64,000 bases of DNA from Calothrix sp. NIES-4105 (GTDB taxonomy: Bacteria > Cyanobacteriota > Cyanobacteriia > Cyanobacteriales > Nostocaceae), in the NCBI RefSeq assembly GCF_002368415.1, contig NZ_AP018290.1, positions 2,111,470 to 2,175,469 on the forward strand, written 5' to 3'. A program made the position numbers and the translations under genes. Positions 18,306 through 27,721 of the stretch are shown here, piece after piece (the first letter of the stretch is position 1; the number at the start of each line of letters is the position of its first letter). Under the pieces are notes generated by a model that was given only the letters and a program-made list of their open reading frames with translations, was not told where the DNA came from and searched no databases.

Positions 18306-19913
18306 ATGGTCTTCAATCACTCTTTTAGTACATCATTTCAGCCAAAGCACAAGTTTAAACTAACAAAAACAAATTTTTCCAAAAATTGTAGAAACGTGGT
18401 GGTCTGCGACCGACCGGAGACGATTGTCAAAGAAACAGTATCTACAAATAAAATATCACTAGCAGACTTAAGAGCTTTTGACCGATTACAAACTCCAATT
18501 TGGATTTATGATATTCAAAATTTGCGGATGTGGTGGGTAAATAAAGCAGTTCTACATATTTGGGATGCTCGAAGTCAGGAAGAATTACTTGGGCGCCACA
18601 AGAGCGATATTTCAGAATCTACTCGTATTTTACTACAAAAGTATCTACATCAACTTGAGCAAGGAAAAATCATCGCTCCCAACTGGACATTTTACCCAGA
18701 AGGCAAGCCTGTGTCTTTTCGTTGTTTGTGTTCTGGGGTGCAAATCGATTCGGGGCAGATGGCGATGCTGGTGGAAGGGACAGATCAAGTTATAGAGCAA
18801 ATTGATAAGGATATTACAGAGCGCAAACTAGCTCAACAAGCACTACAAAAGCGGATGGAACAGGAACGGATGGTGTGTACAATTGCTCAACATATCCGTG
18901 AAACATTAGATTTAGACAAAATTTTAACTACAACTGTTGCTGAAGTTAGGCAATTTCTGCAAACCGACCGCGTCATCATCTACCGCTTTAATCCTGATTG
19001 CAGTGGTGTAGTTGTTGCTGAGTCTGTGGCATCCGGTTGGCAATCGCTCCTGAATATGGAAATTACAGACAATTATTTTGTAGAAACCCAAGGACAGTTT
19101 TATCAACAGGGTACAATAGCTACTTCCGACATCTACACCGCCAGACTTACCCCAAGTCATTTAAAATTACTCCAACAATTGCAAGTTAGAGCCAAGCTAG
19201 CTGTACCAATTTTACAAGGCAATAAGCTTTGGGGTCTGTTAATTGTTCATCATTGCAACGCAGAGCGCGAATGGCAACCTTGGGAGAGCGAACTGCTGCA
19301 ACAACTTGCAACACAACTAGCGATTGCTATCCAGCAATCAGAACTTTATCAGCAATTACAGCTTGCCAACCAAAAATTAGAAAATTTAGCGATGGTAGAT
19401 CAATTAACCCAAATTGCCAATCGCCGACGTTTTGATAGCAAGCTTGATTATGTATGGCGACATTTTTTACGGGAACAAGGTTGTGTCTCACTAATTTTAT
19501 GCGACATCGATTATTTCAAGCGCTATAACGATACTTATGGTCATGCTGCCGGAGATGATTGTTTGCGGCTTGTTGCTAAAGCTTTTCAACAAACTGTCAA
19601 ACGTTCTACTGATTTAGTCGCTCGTTATGGCGGAGAAGAATTTGCAATTATCTTACCAAATACTGATTGTGAAGGTGCCACGCAAGTTGCCCAAGAAATT
19701 CATCAAGCCATTCAAAAGTTGAGTATTCCCCACCATGCATCAGATGTAAAACCTTATGTCACGTTCAGTATAGGCATTGCCACCCTCATTCCTACATCTA
19801 ATATGGTTCCATTGGATTTGATTGAAGCAGCCGACCAAGCTCTTTACCAAGCCAAAGCACAGGGACGTAATCGTTCGTTTGTTAGTAAAATTTCCATCTC
19901 AATGAAAGATTGA
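18306..19913 (+). CDS. PAS-GAF diguanylate cyclase (GGEEF)
   Basis: A 535-residue enzyme predicted to make cyclic di-GMP from two GTP. A divergent PAS (about 55-165), GAF (about 190-350) and GGDEF domain (about 370-530) follow one another. The active-site motif is GGEEF in ARYGGEEFAIILP, and an RSTD inhibitory I-site lies five residues before it, so product feedback is likely. The GAF resembles cyanobacteriochromes but has Ser where the bilin Cys would be (TPSHLKLL, codon AGT) and TDNYF without a second Cys, so it should not bind a bilin covalently. ATG 18306 is preferred over TTG 18300. It may link the light/phosphorelay cluster to second-messenger signalling (inference). Confidence 0.9.
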   Translation: MVFNHSFSTSFQPKHKFKLTKTNFSKNCRNVVVCDRPETIVKETVSTNKISLADLRAFDRLQTPIWIYDIQNLRMWWVNKAVLHIWDARSQEELLGRHKSDISESTRILLQKYLHQLEQGKIIAPNWTFYPEGKPVSFRCLCSGVQIDSGQMAMLVEGTDQVIEQIDKDITERKLAQQALQKRMEQERMVCTIAQHIRETLDLDKILTTTVAEVRQFLQTDRVIIYRFNPDCSGVVVAESVASGWQSLLNMEITDNYFVETQGQFYQQGTIATSDIYTARLTPSHLKLLQQLQVRAKLAVPILQGNKLWGLLIVHHCNAEREWQPWESELLQQLATQLAIAIQQSELYQQLQLANQKLENLAMVDQLTQIANRRRFDSKLDYVWRHFLREQGCVSLILCDIDYFKRYNDTYGHAAGDDCLRLVAKAFQQTVKRSTDLVARYGGEEFAIILPNTDCEGATQVAQEIHQAIQKLSIPHHASDVKPYVTFSIGIATLIPTSNMVPLDLIEAADQALYQAKAQGRNRSFVSKISISMKD

Positions 19914-19978
19914 GCATTTTTTTACTAGTACTTTAGATTCCTTAAATTATTTTATTTCAATTTATTACAATCTTTCTG

Positions 19979-20011
19979 TTCTTTACCATTTCTTTATTTT
20001 CCTTCTATACA
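19979..20011 (+). promoter_or_regulatory. Promoter with 11-bp-spaced direct repeats (site 3)
   Basis: TTCTTTA at 19979 and 19990 are 11 bp apart, and TATACA (20006-20011) lies 16 bp after the start of the second. It precedes the receiver at 20129. The sequence up to about 20040 resembles the region at 20912-20995, so the promoter was duplicated with its gene. Confidence 0.65.
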
Positions 20012-20128
20012 TTGAATACGTTGAGTTCAAGCCAATTTACAAAATGTATTAGCAATTAAGTAAGCTGCCGTTAAAAATCAAAGTATGTAACAAAATGTCA
20101 ACTAGCCTAATCCACACAAGGATAAGTT

Positions 20129-20548
20129 ATGAAGTCTAAAAATTTAGAAAAATCTAAAGCACTAATTGTAGATAATGAAGGTAGCAATCGACTTTACCTT
20201 ACTGTTGCACTTGAGCAAGAAGGTTGGGAAGTAAGCCAAGCACAAGATGGTCGAGAAGCAATAGAAAAAGTTTTGAAATGGCGACCAGATTTATTGATTT
20301 TAGATTATCAGATGCTAGAATTAACAGGAGTCGAAGTCGATCAGCTTCTTCAGTTACATGGTATTAAACCAATAGTTGTATTGATTTCCTCAGACAGCGA
20401 GTTAGAGAAAATAGCCTCTTATTTGGCTATTACTTATTATCTCTACAAGCCATTTGACATTGCGGAATTTCTGAAAATTATTAATTATGCTTACGAAACT
20501 TATTTAAATTGGTGTAGATATAGCCAAGCTGTCACCAAAATTAATTAG
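20129..20548 (+). CDS. Single-domain response regulator, tandem copy 1
   Basis: A 139-residue receiver with phosphoacceptor Asp in LLILDYQM and Lys in LYKPFDIAEF; the acidic motif is DNE rather than DDE, and Ser (LISSD) stands for Thr. ACAAGGATAAGTT precedes the ATG, giving AAGGATAA as ribosome binding site, and the same sequence stands before the copy at 21076. The two proteins are the same length and mostly identical in the first 60 residues, so they come from a tandem duplication. It is transcribed from its own 11-bp-repeat promoter. Confidence 0.88.
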   Translation: MKSKNLEKSKALIVDNEGSNRLYLTVALEQEGWEVSQAQDGREAIEKVLKWRPDLLILDYQMLELTGVEVDQLLQLHGIKPIVVLISSDSELEKIASYLAITYYLYKPFDIAEFLKIINYAYETYLNWCRYSQAVTKIN

Positions 20549-20931
20549 TATAAAATATTTGATTTTTAGTATACAGCAACATAGCTCAAACCCTTATTTT
20601 TTTCCTAACAGGCGCCAATACTACTTGGCGCACGAAGTTTTTTAGGTTGGTGTCGAGGAAGCATTTTTCGAGTTTTCCCACTCTTTGACCCAACAACGAA
20701 TCGCACTTTAGCTATCCCTTGCAGTATTGCAACAGGCGCCACACGCTCGCAAAAAAAAATAAGTGTTTGTTACCTATTATTACGCCCAAATTTATTTTTG
20801 TAATGTATCTAAAAACGTAGTAGTTAGTCGTAAAACTAAAATTTATATCCCAATGTAAGATTAAGCATTTAAATTATAACTTTACATTTCTTGACTGATT
20901 TTTTTGTGTTTCAATTTATTACAACCTTAAT
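20549..20931. other. Spacer between the duplicated receivers
   Basis: No gene recognised. It contains two GGCGCC sites (about 20611 and 20733) and A/T-rich sequence. The part from about 20880 onward aligns with the sequence before the first copy. Confidence 0.4.
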
Positions 20932-20964
20932 TTCTTTATAAGTTCTTTATTTTTTTTCTATATA
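20932..20964 (+). promoter_or_regulatory. Promoter with 11-bp-spaced direct repeats (site 4)
   Basis: TTCTTTA at 20932 and 20943 repeat with an 11-bp period, and TATATA (20959-20964) is at the same 16-bp offset as in sites 1 and 3. It precedes the receiver at 21076. Confidence 0.65.
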
Positions 20965-21075
20965 TTGAATACGTTGAAGTTTAAGCCAACCTACAACGTC
21001 ACTCCTCTAGGAAATAACGAAGGTTTGATTATAGGCGCAGCAATAATTATCAGAGATGACACATAAGGATAAGTT

Positions 21076-21495
21076 ATGAAGTATAAAAATTTAGAAAAAA
21101 TTAAAGCACTTATTGCAGATGATGAAGGTAACAATCGGCTCTGCCTTAGTTTTGTACTTGAGCAAGAAGGTTGGGAAGTAAGCCAAGCACAAGATGGTCG
21201 AGAAACAATAGAAAAGGTTTTAAAATGGCGACCAGATTTATTGATTTTGGATAACCAAATGCCAGAATTAACAGGAGTTGAAGTTTATAAGCTTCTCCAA
21301 TTATATGGGATTAAACTAGCAATTGTATTGATTTCCGCAAACAGCGAGTTAGAGGAAATAGCTTCTAGTTTGGGTATTCCTTATTATCTCCAAAAACCAT
21401 TTGACATTGCAGAATTTATAACAAAGACGAATTCTGCTTACGAAAATTATTTAAATCAGAAGCTGCTAGTTTATGAAGATATCTCACATAATTAA
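21076..21495 (+). CDS. Single-domain response regulator, tandem copy 2
   Basis: A 139-residue receiver with DDE, phosphoacceptor Asp in LLILDNQMPELTG and Lys in LQKPFDIAEF. It has the complete acidic motif that copy 1 has partly lost, so it may be the better conserved duplicate. It ends the signalling cluster; its stop overlaps the end of a remnant on the other strand. Confidence 0.88.
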   Translation: MKYKNLEKIKALIADDEGNNRLCLSFVLEQEGWEVSQAQDGRETIEKVLKWRPDLLILDNQMPELTGVEVYKLLQLYGIKLAIVLISANSELEEIASSLGIPYYLQKPFDIAEFITKTNSAYENYLNQKLLVYEDISHN

Positions 21496-21716
21496 ATATT
21501 TTCATATTCATATTTAAACTCATAAAAACGCGAATCTGAAGCGTTTAGTAAACGGAAACGATACTTTCTCGGTTCGACCTCAAGCTTGGACCATGCAATT
21601 CCATTAACCAGGATAAAATTGCCAAAAAACTCTGGCTGTACACTTGGATTTGGCGCCGTTCCAGATGCTTGGGATGGGTAGAACAACTGACCGTTTGTTG
21701 TAAACTGCTTTTTAAG
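21492..21716 (-). pseudogene. Multicopper oxidase (CotA/bilirubin-oxidase-like) fragment
   Basis: About 74 minus-strand codons read LKKQFTTNGQLFYPSQ, then VQPEFFGNFILVNGIAW and EVEPRKYRFRLLNASDSRFY, a characteristic internal stretch of CotA-like multicopper oxidases. No copper-binding motifs are present, and neither end of the enzyme is found nearby. It is a remnant. Confidence 0.8.
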
Positions 21717-21768
21717 TTTATGTTACCCGATTAACTTGTCCTATATTTCTGTTGTATAGAAAAAGCTT

Positions 21769-21785
21769 GAGGAACTTGTGAGGAA
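21769..21785 (+). repeat. 17-bp GAGGAACTYGTGAGGAR repeat, copy 2
   Basis: GAGGAACTTGTGAGGAA, 53 bp beyond the broken end of the multicopper oxidase fragment. One base differs from copy 1. Confidence 0.6.
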
Positions 21786-21937
21786 AATTACTTTCTGTTT
21801 TAGCCATTATTGGTTATCATTCTTAAGCCGACTATCCCCGTGTTTGTGTTTCTGCCCATTTCTTCACAACATCCTCAAAATATTTATATATAAATGACTT
21901 ATTCATACGCACATCTGTTAGCTCAGATGTTCTAGAT

Positions 21938-23308
21938 ATGGAAGTTAAAGATATTAAGTTTTTTAACGAATTTACCAAGCCTTTCAAAAAGATTGCTTTA
22001 CTTATCTTTACTTTTACCTTGGTAGTATTGCTGTTTGTCATTTTTTCTCCAGCAGTATCAATTAATGCAGATGCAAATAAACAAATCACCATCACTGCAA
22101 ACCAAGTTATTGATGACGATTTATATTTATCTGGTGAAACATTAACTATTGATGGCACTATTAAAGGCGATGCGGTGTTATCAGGTCAAACAATAACTAT
22201 TAACGGCGCCGTCAATGGTGATTTAATCGCTGCTGGGCAAACAATAACCATCAACGGCATTGTTAAAGATGATGTTCGCATTGCTGGACAAGTTATGTCT
22301 ATTGGCGACAAAGCCCAGATTGCTGATGACTTAATTGCTGCTGGCGCTAGCTTGGAAAGTAAAGTCGGTAGTAAAGTTGGTGGTGATGTGAGCTTTTTCG
22401 GCGCCCAAGCACTACTTGCTGGTACAGTCAACAGAAACGTTTTGGGAGCGATGAACTCTCTGGAATTACGCGGTTCTGTTGGACAAAATATGCGAGTTGC
22501 AGCAATTGCCGACCCAAACCCATTGAAACTACCTTTTATCCCGAAACCCAAAGCAACCATCCCAGAAATCCCTGAAGGATTAACTATTTTAGATACAGCA
22601 AAAATTGGTGGTAAGCTGACCTATCAATCAACCCTAGATGCACAAATAAATCCAAAAGCACAAGTAATTGGTGGTGTAGTTCGTGAAGAGTTGCCATATA
22701 AAGGACGACATAGCGAAGAATGGAATGCATCAATCCAACCACAAACCTCAAGTAGAATCATCTTACAACAGCTGCAACGGTTAGCCGCATTACTCTTAAT
22801 TGGTTGGTTGCTACTACGGTTTGTTCCTCATTGGACACAAGCTTTGACAACAACCGTGCGAGCCAGACCATTGCCGAGCTTAGGATGGGGTTTAGTTACA
22901 GTTATTAGCATTGTGCTGATTGTAATACTTATGCCAATTATCACTTTCTTATTCAGTGGATTACTTGCTTTTGTCTTACCTAACTTAGCTTTGCCCATAA
23001 TGAGCATTGGTATTCTCTTTACTATTGGCATTAGCGTTGGATTTGCAATTTTTGCCACTTGCATACCGCAAATCATCATCAGTTTTTTAAGTGGACGATG
23101 GTTAATGGAACATTTACGACCAAATCAAGTAACAGGAAAGATTACGTCCCTACTTGTTGGTTTACTAGTATTTGTTGCCATATCATCAATACCCCTGTTG
23201 GGTGGTGTTTTTGAATTGATTGTTACTCTCATGGGTTTAGGCGCCATTTGGTTATGGGGCAAAGGTGGAATATGGGATATTAAACATCGTCAACCAATGT
23301 CTGTATAG
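21938..23308 (+). CDS. Bactofilin-like polymer-forming domain membrane protein
   Basis: A 456-residue protein. A signal-anchor helix (about 21-45, ALLIFTFTLVVLLFVIF) precedes a right-handed beta-helix-like domain (about 50-190) of short repeats such as [15 protein letters not shown] and ITINGAVNGDLIAAG, typical of polymer-forming cytoskeletal/bactofilin-like domains. After a linker, the C-terminal 180 residues hold about four to five transmembrane segments. This layout of repeated domain plus membrane bundle occurs in bacterial proteins of unknown role; scaffolding at the membrane is a guess. A 100-bp piece is duplicated at 3161-3260. ATG 21938 has no strong ribosome binding site. Confidence 0.85.
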   Translation: MEVKDIKFFNEFTKPFKKIALLIFTFTLVVLLFVIFSPAVSINADANKQITITANQVIDDDLYLSGETLTIDGTIKGDAVLSGQTITINGAVNGDLIAAGQTITINGIVKDDVRIAGQVMSIGDKAQIADDLIAAGASLESKVGSKVGGDVSFFGAQALLAGTVNRNVLGAMNSLELRGSVGQNMRVAAIADPNPLKLPFIPKPKATIPEIPEGLTILDTAKIGGKLTYQSTLDAQINPKAQVIGGVVREELPYKGRHSEEWNASIQPQTSSRIILQQLQRLAALLLIGWLLLRFVPHWTQALTTTVRARPLPSLGWGLVTVISIVLIVILMPIITFLFSGLLAFVLPNLALPIMSIGILFTIGISVGFAIFATCIPQIIISFLSGRWLMEHLRPNQVTGKITSLLVGLLVFVAISSIPLLGGVFELIVTLMGLGAIWLWGKGGIWDIKHRQPMSV

Positions 23309-23373
23309 CTATATAGTAATTTTGTTTAATCTTTGAAAAAATAGTGGAGCAAGGACGAATTACGGGGAAACTG

Positions 23374-24891
23374 ATGAGTGATAAGCAAATCGATATCATT
23401 ATTATTGGCGCCGGAATTGCTGGACTTAGTGCAGGATGCTATGCCCAGATGAACGGTTACCGTACCCAGATTTTTGAGATGCACAACTTACCTGGTGGCT
23501 TGTGTACTGCATGGAATCGAAAAGGGTACGTTTTTGATGGTTGTATTCATTATCTATTTGGTTCTGGAAAAAACCAGCCGTTTTACCAAATGTGGGAGGA
23601 ACTTGGAGCAGTTCAAGGGCGCCAGTTTATCGATCATGATGAGTTTATGCGGATTGTGGCGCCGGATGGAAAAACTCTAATTGTTTACACCGACCCTGAC
23701 CGACTCGAAAGGCATATGTTAAGCCTCTCACCTCGTGATAGTAAACTGATTAAGGAATTTTGTGCAGGGATTTGGGATTTTACAGACTTTGATATGTCCC
23801 TACTCCTGCAAAAACCTAAAGCTTTAATGGGTTTGGGCGATTGGCTACATCTTGGTACAAAAATGCTACCATTTCTCGGATTACTAAACAAATGGGGCAA
23901 TATTTCGGCATCTGAGTTTGCCAAGCGTTTCCATGACCCTTTTTTACGTTATGCAGTTGCACAAATGTTCGCTTGGGAAAGCATCCCAATGATGGTGGGG
24001 ATGTCGCTACTAGCTTATATGTATAATAAAAACGCTGGTTTTCCTGTGGGAGCATCACTGGAATTTGCGAAGGCGATTGAAAAGCGCTATTTAGAATTAG
24101 GTGGGAAAATTTATTACTCTTCTCAAGTTGAGCGAATTATCGTTAAAAATAACCAGGCTTACGGTGTGCGACTATACAACAATCAAGAATATTATGCTCA
24201 CCGTGTGATTTCAGCTTGTGACGGACGTGGAACAATTTTTGACATGTTAGGTGGGCAATTTCTCAACCACAAGATTAAAAAATTATACGATGGTCATCTC
24301 CCCCTACATTCCCAACTTCAGGTATCACTCGGCTTAAACCGTGACCTATCCAAAGAACCTCATTGGGTTACTTATATACTTAACAAACCAATAATTATTG
24401 CTGGGGAAAAACGTTACGAAATAGGTGTGAAACACTACTGTTTTGACCATTCCCTCGCTCCTGCTGGGAAATCAGTAATGATTATCATGTTGAGTACACC
24501 TTATGATTATTGGCAACGCATTTATGGGCGCCCACTTTATGATGCCGAGCAAATACAGGAATCACAAATTCTCATTGACCAATTAGAGCAATTTTACCCT
24601 GGTATTAAAGCCGATATTGAATTTATGGATGTGGCGACACCACTGAGTTATGAACGCTACACTGGTAATTGGCAAGGCGCCAGTTGCGGTTGGTTGTTGG
24701 GAAAAGAAACAATGTCTATGATGATTGCTGGTATGGAGAAGACATTACCAGGTTTAGATAATTTTTACATGATTGGGCAATGGGTTGAACCCGGTGGCAG
24801 CGTACCAATTGTAGCAATGTCAGGACGCAATATTATACAACAAATATGTTATGAAGATGAAAAAAAATTTATAGTGCTAGAACTTTTATAA
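23374..24891 (+). CDS. FAD-dependent oxidoreductase of the CrtI/carotenoid desaturase-isomerase type
   Basis: A 505-residue flavoprotein. The N-terminal dinucleotide-binding motif [18 protein letters not shown] is followed by [20 protein letters not shown], as in phytoene desaturase, CrtO, CrtISO and retinol saturase-like enzymes. The C-terminal FAD motif is present as [22 protein letters not shown] 23374 ([10 protein letters not shown]) puts the motif at the usual distance from the start; GTG 23344 would add ten residues. The substrate cannot be told from sequence, and no carotenoid genes are nearby. The last bases overlap the convergent gene at 24886. Confidence 0.88.
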   Translation: MSDKQIDIIIIGAGIAGLSAGCYAQMNGYRTQIFEMHNLPGGLCTAWNRKGYVFDGCIHYLFGSGKNQPFYQMWEELGAVQGRQFIDHDEFMRIVAPDGKTLIVYTDPDRLERHMLSLSPRDSKLIKEFCAGIWDFTDFDMSLLLQKPKALMGLGDWLHLGTKMLPFLGLLNKWGNISASEFAKRFHDPFLRYAVAQMFAWESIPMMVGMSLLAYMYNKNAGFPVGASLEFAKAIEKRYLELGGKIYYSSQVERIIVKNNQAYGVRLYNNQEYYAHRVISACDGRGTIFDMLGGQFLNHKIKKLYDGHLPLHSQLQVSLGLNRDLSKEPHWVTYILNKPIIIAGEKRYEIGVKHYCFDHSLAPAGKSVMIIMLSTPYDYWQRIYGRPLYDAEQIQESQILIDQLEQFYPGIKADIEFMDVATPLSYERYTGNWQGASCGWLLGKETMSMMIAGMEKTLPGLDNFYMIGQWVEPGGSVPIVAMSGRNIIQQICYEDEKKFIVLELL

Positions 24892-27102
24892 ATTGATAGT
24901 GGCTTTTACTACAGAAACATCAGTAGTGGATTGAATGGTAAACCCTAGTCTTTGACAAACTCGTTGCATACCGCGATTTTCTAACAAAATTTCTGCATTT
25001 ATTTCACTCAATTTTTCGTCTCTACCAACTTGTAATAAACGTTTTAACAATTCGCTTCCCAATCCTTGATGTTGGTATTCATCTGTAACAATTAAAGCAA
25101 ATTCAGCCTGATTTTTACTATGTAATTTACTCAATCTACCAACAGCTAAAATTTCATTCATCCCAGTTTTAGGATTATCATAATCGGCAACTAAAGCCAT
25201 CTCTCTATCATAGTCGATAAAACATAGCCTTGTTAAACGCTCATGGGCTACACGCTGACTAAGTTTAATCAGATGAAAGTATCTAAAATAAACACTTTCC
25301 TGCGATAAATTTTGATGGAATTGAATCATCAATAGTTCATCTTCGGGACGTATAGGACGTATAGTTACTTTCATGCTATTTTTCATTGTCCAGTCTGAAA
25401 CATATTGTTCCGGATAAGGACGAATTGCAGGTTTTGGTAACTGGTCAATATGTATATCTAAATCATGAAGTACAATTCTCCCATCTAATGCCATCAGAGA
25501 ATTATCAACACCAGGTTTTACTAAAAGCGGATTAATATCTATTTCTTTTATCCAAGGATGTTCTAGAACTAACTGACTAAAACGAACTAAAATTTGCGAC
25601 AATTCATTCAATGCAATTGTCTTTCTGCCTCTAACTCCTTTTAATGCCGTATAAATTCTCGTATTTTCCATCATACGCCGTGCTAAAGTACTATTAAGCG
25701 GTGGTAAGCCTAATACTCTATCGTCCAATACCTCAACTAATTGTCCTCCTAATCCAAATAGTAAAACCGGGCCAAATTGAATATCAATACTACTGCCTAA
25801 AATTAATTCATAACTATTTTTTAAATCTACCATTGGTTGAATAGTTACCCCAGCAAAATGACTTGCTCCAATTTTATGTGTCACCAATGCTTGAATTGCT
25901 TCATATGCTTCTCTAACAGCATCCCCACAATATAAATTTAAATGTACTCCATTCACATCAGATTTATGAGTAATTGTGTAAGAATATACTTTTACCACCA
26001 CTGGATAACCAATTTTATCTGCTAGAGTAACCGCTTCATCTACTGTTGTTGCTAAGTAAGTTTCTACAGATGGAATTCCATAAGCTGTAAATATTTGCTT
26101 TGCCTCAATTTCTGTTAATAAACATCTTCCTGACTGACGTACTGCTTCAATAATCTCTCTAACGCACGCGCGCTTCGGAGCAAAATCTATTCCTGGGTTA
26201 GCTGTGGGAGTTTCATACAAACTATGTAAGTTAGAACTATAGCGCCACATGTAATTAAAAATTTGGGCAGCGGTATCGGGATAGAGAAAAGTGGGAATTG
26301 CAGCTTGATTGAGAATTTCTGCCCCAACTTCGGTGTCTACGTCACCCATCCAACTTGCTAAAATCGGTTTACCAATTTTGGCGTAAGGTGCTAAAAGCTT
26401 TGCCGTCTGGGTTGGGTTGGTCATTGCTTGAGGTGTCAAAATTACCAATGTCGCGTCAGTATTTTCGTCTTGACTAACAATTTGCAAAGCCTTTTCATAA
26501 CGACTGGGTTCCGCATCACCCAATAAGTCAATTGGATTGTTGTAGTTGCTATGGGCAGGTAATAATTCTTTTAAAGCATTGCGAGTTTCTACAGATAATT
26601 CCCCCAGTTCTCCCCCTCCAGAAATCAACGCATCCGTTGCCAAGACTCCTGGCCCCCCAGCGTTGGTAATAATTGTCATTCGTTTACCTTGGGGACGGGT
26701 TTGTTTTGCTAGCACCTCTGCCATATCGAATAATTCGGAAATGCGCTCAACTCTTAACACCCCACAGCGTCGCAATGCTGCATCAAATACCGCATCGCTT
26801 CCCGCTAAAGCTCCTGTGTGTGATGTTGCGGCTTTCGCTGCGGCTTCTGTACGTCCAGCTTTAATAACTATAATTGGTTTTGTCAAAGCAACTTCCCGTG
26901 CTGCCGAAACAAACGAACGCGCGTTGCCGATAGATTCCATGTAAATTAGAATACTTTCTGTATGCGGGTCATCACCAAGGTAGTATATTAAATCTCCCCA
27001 ATCCACATCCAGCATGGCGCCGATGGAAATAAAAGCGCTAAATCCAACATTTTCATAGATACTCCAATCTAAAATCGCGGTACATAATGCCCCACTTTGG
27101 CT
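24886..27102 (-). pseudogene. 5'-truncated acyl-CoA synthetase (NDP-forming)/GNAT acetyltransferase
   Basis: The sequence encodes the ligase CoA-binding part (from [14 protein letters not shown] through [19 protein letters not shown] and [15 protein letters not shown]), an ATP-grasp part (around [20 protein letters not shown]) and a C-terminal GNAT domain (about the last 150 residues, with [16 protein letters not shown]). Related proteins, including Pat-type lysine acetyltransferases, run to about 900 residues and start with a further CoA-binding domain of about 200. Here the frame is open only to 27102, where an in-frame TAA (27103-27105) precedes SQSGAL and nothing recognisable continues upstream. 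ATG 27015 could give a 709-residue product, but the missing domain suggests a dead or altered gene. Confidence 0.85.
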
Positions 27103-27429
27103 TTACCTCAAAAGATGAGTTTTTTTTAATGCAAACAAAGATAATTACGAGTTAAGGGACATGTTTAATTAAAGAGTCTTGACATAACCATCCACCCCTA
27201 CCGCGAAAAAAGGCTCTAAAATTTAAGCCGTGCGTTCTACACTGCTATATTTTGAGATTAGAGAAGAAAGTTGAGGAACTTGTGAGGAGAGTTTTTGCAG
27301 GCGCCGTGAGTACCACCTTAAACATGATACGGCAAACTAGGAAAAAGTCACTTACAGGCGCCGCAGGAACTATTGATTTGTTTTATTCGGTTTTCTGGAA
27401 TAAAGAGTAGTGAAAACCGAACAACTAAG
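27103..27429. other. Spacer beyond the truncated synthetase
   Basis: No gene seen. It contains the third 17-bp repeat (27273-27289), two GGCGCC sites (27300 and 27358 region) and no trace of the missing N-terminal domain. Confidence 0.45.
27273..27289 (+). repeat. 17-bp GAGGAACTYGTGAGGAR repeat, copy 3
   Basis: GAGGAACTTGTGAGGAG lies about 170 bp upstream of the broken 5' end of the synthetase. It differs from copy 2 only in its last base. Confidence 0.6.
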
Positions 27430-27636
27430 ATGTCGCACTAGGAGCAGCTAAAACGCGCGTGGAAAGTAATAGGTAAGGCAGAAGAAAAAAAGCAAGAAAT
27501 TTTAGGTTCTCGCTCACTTTTGGTGATGCTCTGGCATTTTTTTTGGCAGAGGGCAGTAAAATTTTTCGCTCTCCTAGTAATTGCCATAACATTACTGAAC
27601 CTTATTATTGAGTTTTGGATTAAATTATATATTTGA
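27430..27636 (+). pseudogene. Small membrane protein with a stop at codon 4
   Basis: ATG TCG CAC is followed by TAG (27439-27441), then an open frame of 64 codons to TGA at 27634. The frame is basic and charged at first (QLKRAWKVIGKAEEKKQEIL) and then strongly hydrophobic (FFALLVIAITLLNLIIEFW), a plausible one-helix membrane protein. A CAG to TAG change would explain the break. No other start codon lies close after the stop. A terminator hairpin follows at 27664. The family is not recognised. Confidence 0.5.
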
Positions 27637-27663
27637 GTAACACTCCTAACTCTTAACATCTTG

Positions 27664-27686
27664 AAGACCGAATATATTCGGTCTTT
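27664..27686. terminator. Intrinsic terminator hairpin
   Basis: AAGACCGAAT and ATTCGGTCTT pair perfectly around a two-base centre, followed by T. It lies between the small plus-strand frame and the 3' end of the minus-strand PhoH-like gene, so it could end transcription from both sides. Confidence 0.7.
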
Positions 27687-27721
27687 ACACTCAGCACGAG
27701 CGCACTTTACACTCAGCACTC

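Noticed and set aside
21832-22158. 108-residue minus-strand frame over the start of the bactofilin-like gene
   Set aside because: It is mostly the antisense of the plus-strand gene, which has clear repeats and membrane helices.
27438-27719. 93-residue minus-strand frame
   Set aside because: It covers the terminator hairpin and is antisense to the better small membrane protein frame; its residues show no protein-like pattern.
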